Shown here in pieces: positions 1 through 7,562 of a stretch of 64,000 bases of DNA. Both the position numbers and the translations under genes were made by a program. The stretch's first letter is position 1. Each line of letters starts with the position of its first letter. The DNA comes from Lachnospiraceae bacterium (GTDB lineage Bacteria; Bacillota; Clostridia; Lachnospirales; Lachnospiraceae): NCBI GenBank assembly GCA_015057115.1, contig SVEZ01000001.1:186001-250000 (forward strand), read 5' to 3'. Below the pieces are notes generated by a model. That model did no database searches, was not told the DNA's origin, and saw nothing but the letters and a program-made list of their open reading frames with translations.

Positions 1-730
1 TAATGATATATGCCAGATTTTTCTGCTCATCCATGGCATGGATCAGTTCCATCACCTGTCCCTTTGCCGTATTTTCTTCCATGGTCACCGGATGAAAAGT
101 TACCACTGCATAAGCCCTCTTCATTGCCGGAAAGTTCAGATTATCCGAGAGTTCTTCCCTAGTCATCAGTTCTGCATGAAGGCAGTTCTCAATTCCCGGT
201 TCTCCCACATTATATACCCGTTCCGGGCTTTCTCCCATCTGAATAATTCGATTTGCAGACTGCTCACAGCCCGGAAAGTGTAACGTACTAAGCTTCGTAA
301 TGCAATGTCTAATAGCATCGTCCACCGCACCTTCTGTGACGTCGCCGCCACACAAATGTGCAATAGGAATCCCCATAAAATGGGCAGCAATGGCTGCTGC
401 CAAAATCTCATACCGATCTCCCAACACTACTACCAACTCCGGTTTGATTTTTTCATATACCTCACCAAACCCGGAAAGTGCAACTCCGGTGGCATTCACC
501 ATTGCCTTCTTACTATCTTCCATTAATGGGATCTCTACTTTCTCGTAATTCGTAAATCCATCTTCCCTGATTTCCTGCTGGGTATTCCCGAACGCCTCCA
601 TTAAATGGGTTCCGGTTACCACCAGCGATAACTCCACCTTTTCATTATCCCGTAGCCGGAACAGTAATGGTCGTAACAGTCCATATTCTGCTCTGGTTCC
701 GGTGATAACGCAAATACGATTGCATTTCAT
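1..730 (-). CDS. neuC: UDP-N-acetylglucosamine 2-epimerase (hydrolysing), NeuC/LegG-like, 3' end outside window
   Basis: Partial gene: the start codon and about 243 codons are visible and the rest lies left of the window. The N-terminus reads MKCNRICVITGTRAEYGLL, the usual opening of hydrolysing UDP-GlcNAc 2-epimerases, followed by VVLGDRYEILAAA, HLCGGDVTEGAVDD and IRHCITKLS, all family hallmarks. These enzymes convert a UDP-HexNAc to a free 2-epimer plus UDP for sialic or legionaminic acid synthesis in the cytosol. A strong GGAGGAG site lies 6 bases before the ATG. The gene starts only 14 bases after the RloB-like gene and is probably cotranscribed with it. A second, diverged NeuC is encoded at 13340-14524, so this organism may make two nonulosonic acids or keep a spare copy. 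Confidence 0.9.
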   Translation of the reverse strand, partial: MKCNRICVITGTRAEYGLLRPLLFRLRDNEKVELSLVVTGTHLMEAFGNTQQEIREDGFTNYEKVEIPLMEDSKKAMVNATGVALSGFGEVYEKIKPELVVVLGDRYEILAAAIAAHFMGIPIAHLCGGDVTEGAVDDAIRHCITKLSTLHFPGCEQSANRIIQMGESPERVYNVGEPGIENCLHAELMTREELSDNLNFPAMKRAYAVVTFHPVTMEENTAKGQVMELIHAMDEQKNLAYII

Positions 731-744
731 TCTGCTCCTCCTAC

Positions 745-1374
745 TTATTCAAGAGTCTCATTTATCTTATCAATCCATTCCGTAGAATCACTTTCCATCC
801 AGGATACTAATTTAATAAAGTTAGTGCTTCCCGTATCCGTGTCCACATCCGATAGTGCTTCAATTCGACCTCGCATCTCTTCATAGTTTACGGCCGTTAT
901 TTTCTCCATTATTATATTAACCTGATCATCTCGCCCTTTATAGTTCGCGACACCTGTACATGTTTCTATAAGCGGCGCATTAATCGGTTTTGCCGGAGAC
1001 TTAATCAGTTCATCCGTCCAATGTTTAATAACAATTTGCATCGTGCACGGGTTCGCAAAAATTATCACCACTGATGCAGCCGAATAACTTCCGTGAAAAC
1101 GGTTTATATTAGACTTAATTTCCTCATACTGTTTATATGGTTTCTTCTCTGTGTCACAAAAGATTAGTACCACATCATCTGATCCATTCTGATATCTATC
1201 CTGATACCTCGCTGTAATGTTTCCATTCCCATCAGCATTTATTAGTGTCAACTCATACTGTGAGTTCCACACTCCCAAATGATATAGCCGGTCTAAATAT
1301 TTGTACTCTTCTTTCCCCTCGCAAATAATGCAAATCTTGTATTTATCATTAATCAGGGGCATTCTATTCGCCAT
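745..1374 (-). CDS. RloB-like (AbiLii-like) putative Toprim-type effector
   Basis: A 209-residue protein with the RloB family layout. A hydrophobic strand ends in CEGKEE (Glu19-Gly20), a second strand ends in IFCDTE (Asp74-Thr75-Glu76), like an acidic metal-binding pair, and ANPCTMQIVIKHW corresponds to the SNPCFE-W-L-H-like segment of RloB proteins. RloB is known mainly as the partner of an AAA15 ATPase in AbiL/Rlo-type phage-resistance pairs, where the Toprim-like subunit is thought to be the nucleolytic effector. The start overlaps the 3' end of the ATPase gene by 11 bases, which implies translational coupling. neuC follows 14 bases later, an odd neighbour for a defence gene. The family call is from motifs by eye; the defence role is inference. 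Confidence 0.72.
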   Translation of the reverse strand: MANRMPLINDKYKICIICEGKEEYKYLDRLYHLGVWNSQYELTLINADGNGNITARYQDRYQNGSDDVVLIFCDTEKKPYKQYEEIKSNINRFHGSYSAASVVIIFANPCTMQIVIKHWTDELIKSPAKPINAPLIETCTGVANYKGRDDQVNIIMEKITAVNYEEMRGRIEALSDVDTDTGSTNFIKLVSWMESDSTEWIDKINETLE

Positions 1375-2629
1375 TCATCGCTTCCCCCTTTATACTCAGC
1401 AACGTATTAATTAGTTCAGGATCCGGTAGCGCTCCTAACGCACCTCTACGATACTTTTCCATAATATCCGTTGTGTCCCGTACCCCTTCTTGCGCTGTAA
1501 AATCAGCAAGAGAATATACATACACTCCAGCTTCGTCTTTGTGTACAAACCATATCTGTTCCTTCCGAAACAATCTTTTGCAATCCATAAGATTAATATC
1601 ATGTACTGTAAAAATCATTTGTGCGTCCATATTCAGCTCGTTATTAAACATTGCTACAATAGCCCTTGTAAGTTTAAAATGAATACTACTGTCTAACTCA
1701 TCCACTACCAAAATTCTTCCTTGCTCAAGTGCCTCAATTACATAGCTCGCCAACGCAGCAATTTTTTTAGTCCCAGTAGAATCAAACAGCATACTTGGAA
1801 CCCGCACTCCCTTATAAGTAGAAACCAAACGAATCTGATCCATAATATTCTCCGGAATATCTAATACCTTTTCCTCCGGTTTCCCACTAGCGATCTCTTC
1901 TCCTTCCGGAATCCTCTCCATTTCTGCATACTCAAAATCATCCATGTACAAGTCTGCATTTTTAATAAAAGCAACCACTTTCCCCTGTAACCGGTTTCTG
2001 TTCTTCATCAAATCAATGGTGTGATTCAACGGAATATCATTCATGTTCACTATATCAATATTCTTTGCAAATTCGACCAAAATCCGCTTCATTTTTCCGA
2101 TTTGCTCAAACTTGCTAGCATCAATTGCATAGCAAAGTAAACTATTTCCCGAAACAACCGGAAGCATTTGCTCTAATTCTCGATCTACGCACAGGAAATT
2201 CTTCGCCTTTGTGTCTCTTACTAGCCAAAATTCGTCTTTCTCATTTCCATATTGATCCTTATGAATTTCCTTAAATGCCTCATAAATAAATTCCGACTTG
2301 CGCGCATCAAATTTGAAATCGTAGGCATACTTTCTTCCATCCCTCATAAACGTAATTCCCAATTCACAAATACTGCTATTTGTAAATATGTTATTCATAA
2401 GTCCACTATTTACATTTAAAAGGACGTTTTTGATTGCCCGAATACACTTTATAAGACAAGTCTTTCCCGCATTATTAGGCCCATAAACTCCTGCTGTTTT
2501 CAACACATGAAAATTATTCTCTGCATGTACATTCGCCCCAAATTTCTTATTTCGCATATCCGCTTTCATGGAAAGCCTTATCTCATCTTTAAAAGCATAG
2601 CAATTCTTAGCTCTTACTTCAACAATCAT
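1364..2629 (-). CDS. AAA15-family ATPase (RloA/AbiLi-like)
   Basis: 421 residues with the SMC/RecF-like AAA15 (COG1106) pattern. The N-terminus is MIVEVRAKNCYAFKDE, the Walker A is GPNNAGKT (Lys about 56), and a Walker B-like RILVVDELDSSIHF is followed by a sensor-type MIFTVHDINLMD. Such ATPases pair with RloB (AbiL), DUF4435 (PARIS) or other effectors and act as sensors in abortive infection. The RBS AAAGGAG precedes the ATG by 7 bases, and a good sigma-A promoter (TTGCAT-N18-TATACT) lies at 2671-2700, so the pair has its own promoter, divergent from the methyltransferase at 2821. No transposase or att site flanks it. The ATPase assignment is firm; the phage-defence role is inferred from the gene pair. 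Confidence 0.82.
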   Translation of the reverse strand: MIVEVRAKNCYAFKDEIRLSMKADMRNKKFGANVHAENNFHVLKTAGVYGPNNAGKTCLIKCIRAIKNVLLNVNSGLMNNIFTNSSICELGITFMRDGRKYAYDFKFDARKSEFIYEAFKEIHKDQYGNEKDEFWLVRDTKAKNFLCVDRELEQMLPVVSGNSLLCYAIDASKFEQIGKMKRILVEFAKNIDIVNMNDIPLNHTIDLMKNRNRLQGKVVAFIKNADLYMDDFEYAEMERIPEGEEIASGKPEEKVLDIPENIMDQIRLVSTYKGVRVPSMLFDSTGTKKIAALASYVIEALEQGRILVVDELDSSIHFKLTRAIVAMFNNELNMDAQMIFTVHDINLMDCKRLFRKEQIWFVHKDEAGVYVYSLADFTAQEGVRDTTDIMEKYRRGALGALPDPELINTLLSIKGEAMNGE

Positions 2630-2670
2630 GACACACTCCTTTAATAATGACTTATCACTTGTTTTACATC

Positions 2671-2700
2671 AGTATAACACAAAACTTATTTTTCATGCAA
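2671..2700 (-). promoter_or_regulatory. Sigma-A promoter for the AAA15/RloB(/neuC) unit
   Basis: On the minus strand TTGCAT (2695-2700), an 18-base spacer, then TATACT (2671-2676), about 40 bases upstream of the ATPase start. Found by eye. Confidence 0.6.
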
Positions 2701-2751
2701 CAATATTGCACAAAAAATAATTCCGTCAGCTGTGATTTTTTAGTGAAAACC

Positions 2752-2780
2752 ATGTCACTACCTGCCCAATACTGTATAAT
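2752..2780 (+). promoter_or_regulatory. Sigma-A promoter for the methyltransferase at 2821
   Basis: ATGTCA, 17-base spacer, perfect TATAAT (2775-2780), followed 27 bases later by an AGGAGGAA ribosome binding site. It supports the start at 2821 over in-frame upstream codons beginning at 2647, which would place the promoter inside the coding sequence. Confidence 0.5.
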
Positions 2781-2820
2781 TAACTTCAAGGAATTGTTAC
2801 TACCACGAGGAGGAACACTA

Positions 2821-3486
2821 ATGAAATCAGCTATCGACCCGGCATGGGAAAAAATCCATTCCGAAAGAACCTGGGGGATGTACCCTACAGAACATGTAAT
2901 TCGCTTTGTTGCCCGCAATTACTATAAAACAGACCGGAAAAACACTCGCATTCTTGATTTTGGTTGCGGCTCCGGCGCACATACATGGTATCTTTCCAAA
3001 GAGGGGTTCGATACCTATGGTTTTGATGGTGCCCCCAGTGCAATTAAACGCGCCGAAGAAATTTTAAAAGAAGAACGACTCTTCGCCAATCTCTCCGTCC
3101 AGGACGCCATTTCTCTATCCTATGAGGACAATTTCTTCGACTCTGTAATTGATAATGTAACGAGTGGACAAAATCTCATGCCCGACATAGAAAAAATGTA
3201 TGACGAGGTTTTTCGCTGCCTGAAATCCGGCGGAAAATATTTTAATGTATCTTTTGGTCAAAAGACTACCGGCTATGGCACCGGAACAGAAGAAGAACCC
3301 GGCACCTTCACCAATATGGTAAGTGATAACTTTTCCCAAGTTGGACGAATCCATTTCTTTACACATGATGAAATTGCTGCATTATTAGAAAAACACGGGT
3401 TCCAGGTGATTCAGAAAGAAAATGTCCTGTATACAGATACTGGGCATCCGATTGAGCATTTGATTACGGTGGCTGTCAAACCATAG
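2821..3486 (+). CDS. Class I SAM-dependent methyltransferase
   Basis: 221 residues. Motif I is ILDFGCGSGAHTWYL, and the acidic residue ending strand 2 is in YGFDGAPSAI. Then come VQDAISLSYEDNFFDSVID and CLKSGGKYFNVSF, the standard class I methyltransferase core. The substrate cannot be read from sequence; in this position a sugar or small-molecule substrate is possible. The start was chosen at the ATG directly behind GAGGAGGAAC; the reading frame is open to 2647 but that stretch contains the promoter. It is one of the few plus-strand genes here, divergent from the ATPase and convergent with the rfbF operon, and ends in an inverted repeat at 3502-3527. Confidence 0.8.
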   Translation: MKSAIDPAWEKIHSERTWGMYPTEHVIRFVARNYYKTDRKNTRILDFGCGSGAHTWYLSKEGFDTYGFDGAPSAIKRAEEILKEERLFANLSVQDAISLSYEDNFFDSVIDNVTSGQNLMPDIEKMYDEVFRCLKSGGKYFNVSFGQKTTGYGTGTEEEPGTFTNMVSDNFSQVGRIHFFTHDEIAALLEKHGFQVIQKENVLYTDTGHPIEHLITVAVKP

Positions 3487-3501
3487 AAAATATGTATCAT
3501 T

Positions 3502-3527
3502 AGAGCCGGGCTCAATGTCCCGGCTCT
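3502..3527. terminator. Bidirectional hairpin between the methyltransferase and the rfbF operon
   Basis: Perfect 9-base stem AGAGCCGGG/CCCGGCTCT with an 8-base loop between two convergent units. Neither side has a strong T-tract, so efficiency is uncertain. Confidence 0.5.
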
Positions 3528-3541
3528 CCTTCAGCATATAC

Positions 3542-3581
3542 TTCCACTCTCTCACGTTTCACCCAGCCCCATTTTATCACT
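3542..3581 (-). repeat. Degenerate copy of the rfbF 3' end
   Basis: This 40-base stretch matches 3911-3950 (inside the rfbF C-terminal coding region) at 33 of 40 positions in the same orientation. The two copies flank the SecB-like fragment and suggest an old duplication or insertion at the end of rfbF. Confidence 0.7.
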
Positions 3582-3852
3582 CCAGGTTCTGCAATAACAA
3601 ATTAATATTTATTGCAGGTATTACCACTGGTTCAACATCTGGCTGAGATGTCATCATTGTTACTTGCGCCCTCAAGTAAGGAAACAAAATCGCTAATGTA
3701 TTCTTTGTAACAATAATCTCTTTCTGCGTTTTTTCTAATTCTGCGTGTAGTTCAAAAATTCCAGATACAACGACTTCCAGCACCGCCGTTTCTCCTCTAT
3801 CCTCCATTTTGAACTTTAGTGAGCATTTATATTCATCCTCACTTATCCTTTC
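3577..3852 (-). pseudogene. Truncated SecB-like chaperone remnant
   Basis: The frame is open from a stop at 3853-3855; the first ATG is at 3807, giving 76 residues, while full SecB proteins have about 140-160. The readable part, including EVVVSGIFEL, FPYLRAQVTMMTSQ and PVVIPAININ, resembles the C-terminal half of SecB-like proteins (L-FPYLRA--S-LT--P----V-LP-IN). The N-terminal strands are missing. The stop codon falls inside a degenerate repeat of the rfbF tail. No clear RBS precedes the ATG. SecB-like proteins in Firmicutes are often antitoxin or cargo chaperones; no toxin partner is visible here. Resemblance was judged by eye. Confidence 0.55.
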
Positions 3853-3884
3853 TCATCCGCTTTTCACTAACGAAATATGCTTAT

Positions 3885-4661
3885 CTACTCCCACACCTTC
3901 CACGGTGCATTTCCACTCTCCCACATTTCATCCAGCACCATCTTATCTCGCTGCGTATCCATGCAACGCCAAAAGCCTTCGTGCTTGTATGTATATAATT
4001 TTCCTTCTTTCGCTATCTGCTCCAAAGGTTCTCTTTCAAATGGCATCTCATCACCGCTGATATAATCAAATGCTTTCGGATCCACCACCATAAACCCGCT
4101 ATTTACCAGGTTCCCGTCCTGTTCACTCTTTTCTCTGAATTCTGTGACCTTTCCGGTATCATCTGTCTCTAACAATCCAAATCGCTGTTCAACCATTGTA
4201 CCGGTTAAGGTAACGATTCCCTGATGCTTCTTATGATAGGCTAAAAGCTTATACAAATCCACATCACTGACACCATCACCATAGGTCAACATAAAGGGCT
4301 CACCTTCAATATATCGCTGAATCCGTTTAATACGCCCACCGGTCATAGTGTTCAACCCAGTATCTACAAGGGTCACCTTCCATGGCTCTGATACATTGGT
4401 GTGTACCTTCATTTCGCCACCCTTGACAAAATCAAATGTCACATCACTATTATATAAATAGTAGTTTGCAAACCATTCCTTGATTACCTGTTGCTTATAT
4501 CCACAGCAGATGATGAAATCATTAAACCCATAATGAGAATAATGCTTCATAATATGCCATAAGATTGGCTTATCCCCGATTTCAACCATAGGCTTGGGAC
4601 GATAAACACTCTCTTCGCTGATTCTGGTTCCATATCCCCCCGCTAAAATTACTACCTTCAT
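3885..4661 (-). CDS. rfbF: Glucose-1-phosphate cytidylyltransferase
   Basis: 258 residues, the normal family length. The N-terminus MKVVILAGGYGTRISEES is followed by RPKPMVEIGDKPILWHIM, the nucleotide-binding signature of sugar-1-phosphate nucleotidyltransferases. YGDGVSDVD and the ending DEMWESGNAPW are typical of RfbF. The enzyme makes CDP-glucose from CTP and glucose-1-phosphate, the entry to CDP-3,6-dideoxy and branched sugars. The usual partner, CDP-glucose 4,6-dehydratase (RfbG), is not in the window. The RBS GGGAGG lies 10 bases before the ATG. It is the third gene of panB-ThDP enzyme-rfbF, 42 bases after its neighbour. Its 3' end has a degenerate duplicate at 3542-3581. Confidence 0.92.
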   Translation of the reverse strand: MKVVILAGGYGTRISEESVYRPKPMVEIGDKPILWHIMKHYSHYGFNDFIICCGYKQQVIKEWFANYYLYNSDVTFDFVKGGEMKVHTNVSEPWKVTLVDTGLNTMTGGRIKRIQRYIEGEPFMLTYGDGVSDVDLYKLLAYHKKHQGIVTLTGTMVEQRFGLLETDDTGKVTEFREKSEQDGNLVNSGFMVVDPKAFDYISGDEMPFEREPLEQIAKEGKLYTYKHEGFWRCMDTQRDKMVLDEMWESGNAPWKVWE

Positions 4662-4703
4662 GTAAAAAATCCTCCCAAATAAATCGTCGTTCTTTTCCTT
4701 TTA

Positions 4704-6497
4704 TCAATCCTTACGCACTGTTTGAACCACCATCTCCTGATTAAGCTCCTTCCTATCAAGAAATGGATACATATCTTCCGGTGGCATGGAAACCATTTTA
4801 CCATCGGCATCTTGCTTTGAACTTATTGTCGGTATAACTTCCTGATCTCGAATAGACATCACTTCGCATACCACCGGTTCCTTCGCAGCCATAACCTCCG
4901 GAAGTTTATTTCTCAACTCGGTTACATCGGAAATTCTCACATACTTAAGCCCATAGGCATCTGCAATCTTGCCTAAATCTGGGAAGGATACTCCACTTGT
5001 ACTATCCGTTCCAATAAATCTACCTTCGAAAAATTTACGCTGTGTTGCTCTTATAGAAAGATAACCATCATTATTCCATACAAAGAGTTTTATAGGAAAA
5101 TTGTAATGCTTAATTGTCTGCAATTCTTGTATATTCATTTGCAAACTTCCGTCTCCGGTTATTGCAAGGGTTTCTCCACCACCTCTAGCCACACTTACGC
5201 CTATGGCTGCCGGAAGCGAAAATCCCATTTCTGCCTGCGCACCACTTGCTATATATCTCTGCTTTTTTGTAGTTGTTCTAATTCCTTGCGGCGGAACATA
5301 GGCAGCCGATCCCGCATCTCCGATTAATGCGGAATCCTCTTTTAGTACCTTTGATAATTCCTCAATAAATACATACATATTTACACCGGACGGATCCTCA
5401 TAATATTTTTTGTCACATACCGGCCATATATCTTTCCAATGTTTACATTTCGCCGCCCATTCCTTATAATCGCACTGCTTCGGCAAACTCAGTTTTTCCA
5501 GAACATCCCTTACGTCAGCAATAATTAGCTGCTCAACGTGAACCGTATTCTTCGTGTGTTCATACTTATCAATATCCACAACAACAACCTTTGCTTCTCG
5601 CGCAAAGTAATCATACTGCTGCCCTGTAGAACTAACACTCAGCCTGCTGCCAAGTGCCAAGATATAGTCTGCATTTTGCATTGCAAAATTACCGGCTCGG
5701 GTTCCTTTATTACCAATCCTTCCTATATACAACGCATCTTCTGTAGGAAGCACATCCGTTCCCATTCTTGAAGTGACAAACGGTATGTTATGTTCATGCA
5801 CTAACTTCTCAAACAAATCTATTGCACCAGCCAATCTTATTCCCTGACCGGCAATAATCACCGGACGTTTTGCCTTGGTAAGATCATCAACAATCTCTTG
5901 CAGCTCTTTTTCTCCGACAGTAACCTTTTCCTGATACAATTCATATGGCGAAAATCCTCTAAGACCTTCAGGTTCAACTTCAGCCGCCTGAATATCCATT
6001 GGAACGTCAATCCAAACCGGACCCGGTCTTCCGTTTTTTGCAAGATAATATGCTTTCTCCAGATGGTATCGAATGTCATTTTCATCATTTATCATTACAG
6101 CATACTTTGTAATGGAAGAAACAATCGAAATGATATCCGCTTCCTGAACGCCAATCTGGCGGGTCTGAATTCCTGCATTACGAATAGTTTCCTTTCGTTT
6201 ACACTGCCCGGATATAAAAATACACGGTGTATTATCCTGCCAGGCATTCAACACACCCGTAATGGCATTTGTCCCACCGCAACCAGTCGTCACATATCCG
6301 CAACCCATACCACTGTATTTTGCGTATGCGCACGTTGCCATGGCCACTGCCTGTTCATGATGACAACAGATAACATTTAAATCCTTATTGCATGCCAAAC
6401 CATCTGTTAAAAACATTACTCCGCCACCGGATACCATAAACACATCTTTTATACCCTTTTTTACTAAAAATTCTGTAATGTAATCACATACTCGCAT
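4704..6497 (-). CDS. ThDP-dependent acetolactate-synthase-like carboligase (possible YerE-type sugar carboligase)
   Basis: 597 residues in the POX/ALS fold. The N-terminal Pyr domain has the catalytic glutamate in CCHHEQA (Glu48) and TTGCGGTNA, the middle domain contains PVIIAGQGIRLAG, and the C-terminal PP domain has ITGDGSLQMN plus NNDGYLSI for Mg-ThDP binding. True acetolactate synthases sit with ilvN/ilvC/ilvD, none of which is present. Beside rfbF, the best analogy is YerE, which adds an acetyl unit to a CDP-4-keto-dideoxy sugar to make yersiniose; this is inference. It lies 30 bases after panB and has a paralogue at 15567-17348. The RBS GGGAGG is 9 bases from the ATG. Confidence 0.8.
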   Translation of the reverse strand: MRVCDYITEFLVKKGIKDVFMVSGGGVMFLTDGLACNKDLNVICCHHEQAVAMATCAYAKYSGMGCGYVTTGCGGTNAITGVLNAWQDNTPCIFISGQCKRKETIRNAGIQTRQIGVQEADIISIVSSITKYAVMINDENDIRYHLEKAYYLAKNGRPGPVWIDVPMDIQAAEVEPEGLRGFSPYELYQEKVTVGEKELQEIVDDLTKAKRPVIIAGQGIRLAGAIDLFEKLVHEHNIPFVTSRMGTDVLPTEDALYIGRIGNKGTRAGNFAMQNADYILALGSRLSVSSTGQQYDYFAREAKVVVVDIDKYEHTKNTVHVEQLIIADVRDVLEKLSLPKQCDYKEWAAKCKHWKDIWPVCDKKYYEDPSGVNMYVFIEELSKVLKEDSALIGDAGSAAYVPPQGIRTTTKKQRYIASGAQAEMGFSLPAAIGVSVARGGGETLAITGDGSLQMNIQELQTIKHYNFPIKLFVWNNDGYLSIRATQRKFFEGRFIGTDSTSGVSFPDLGKIADAYGLKYVRISDVTELRNKLPEVMAAKEPVVCEVMSIRDQEVIPTISSKQDADGKMVSMPPEDMYPFLDRKELNQEMVVQTVRKD

Positions 6498-6527
6498 CTA
6501 CGTAGTCCTCCCACAATTCAAGTTGTA

Positions 6528-7388
6528 TTATTTCCCCTTCTTTTCCTTCAATAACTCCTCAAAGCGATCTGCTTCTTCCTGTTTAATCTTGTAAGCATGT
6601 ACGTTATCATCAGGAAATTGGCATTCTTTAACGTCACTGATATACTCCTCGAACGCTTTCTGCACTATTTCCCCAACATTGCAATATTGCTTTACAAATT
6701 TAGGTGTAAAATCGTCATAATATCCAATCATATCCGCATATATTATCAATTGTCCGTCCACATGCGATCCTGCTCCTATTCCCAAAATAGGAATCGTCGT
6801 ATTTTCTTTAATGGCCTTTCCAACAATTGCCGGAACACCTTCTACTAAAATTGCCCAACAACCGGCTTCCTCCAGTTTTCTAGCCTCTTCAACTAATCTC
6901 CACGCTGCTTCTGCTGTTTTACCCTGTGCCTTTAATCCGCCAAGCTGCGCTGTAAACTGCGGTGTTAGCCCAATATGTCCCATAACCAATATTCCTGCGC
7001 CGACTATTGCACGAACTCGCTCGCAAATCTGCTCTCCTGCTCCCTCAAGCTTAATGGCATCACATCTGGATTCTTTAATGAATCTTCCTGCATTCATAAT
7101 TGCCATTTCATTTGATATTTGATAGGACATATATGGCATGTCCCCGATAATAAATGTATTGGGCGCACCTCGTCTAACGGATGAGGCATGGGAAATCATC
7201 TCGTCCATTATAACCGGAATTGTCGAATCATATCCCAACTCCACATTTCCAAGGGAATCTCCTACTAAAATCATATCTATTCCAGCGCGTTCCTCATATT
7301 TTGCAGTCAAATAATCGTAGCTCGTCAGAAAAGAGATTTTCTCTCCATCTTTTACCATCTGGCGAATATCATTAACGCTCTTTTTCAT
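6528..7388 (-). CDS. panB: 3-methyl-2-oxobutanoate hydroxymethyltransferase (PanB family)
   Basis: 286 residues with an intact PanB active site: SYDYLTAK, LVGDSLGNV (Asp44), GDMPYMSYQ (Asp83), KLEG (Lys113, Glu115), GHIGLTPQ (His138), LVEGVPA (Glu183) and GIGAGSHVDGQ. PanB transfers a hydroxymethyl group from methylene-tetrahydrofolate to 2-oxoisovalerate, giving ketopantoate. No panC, panD or panE is nearby. It is the first gene of an operon with a ThDP carboligase and rfbF, so it may act on another 2-oxo acid for glycan synthesis, or simply be relocated pantothenate metabolism. The conserved active-site set argues against the related PEP mutase. The RBS GGAGAGG lies 9 bases before the ATG. 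Confidence 0.9.
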   Translation of the reverse strand: MKKSVNDIRQMVKDGEKISFLTSYDYLTAKYEERAGIDMILVGDSLGNVELGYDSTIPVIMDEMISHASSVRRGAPNTFIIGDMPYMSYQISNEMAIMNAGRFIKESRCDAIKLEGAGEQICERVRAIVGAGILVMGHIGLTPQFTAQLGGLKAQGKTAEAAWRLVEEARKLEEAGCWAILVEGVPAIVGKAIKENTTIPILGIGAGSHVDGQLIIYADMIGYYDDFTPKFVKQYCNVGEIVQKAFEEYISDVKECQFPDDNVHAYKIKQEEADRFEELLKEKKGK

Positions 7389-7562
7389 CTTTACAAGCCT
7401 CTCCTCTCTTCAGATTAAATTCTTATATTCATAATACCATATCTATTATCTGTACGCATAATTACTACCTGGTTTTATGTGAATAAACTATGAATTTTTC
7501 AATTTTCCGTAGCTGTTTCCACCTCTTTATTATAGAATACAATCATCGGAGGTAATTGTAAT

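Noticed and set aside
2647-2820. N-terminal extension of the methyltransferase at 2821
   Set aside because: The extension covers the promoter; the ATG at 2821 has the strong AGGAGGAA site.
6528-7388. PEP mutase (phosphonate pathway) instead of PanB
   Set aside because: With the ThDP enzyme and cytidylyltransferase a phosphonate route was considered, but the full set of PanB motifs (VGDSLG, DMPYMSYQ, GHIGLTPQ, GIGAG-VDGQ) is present and PEP mutase motifs are not.
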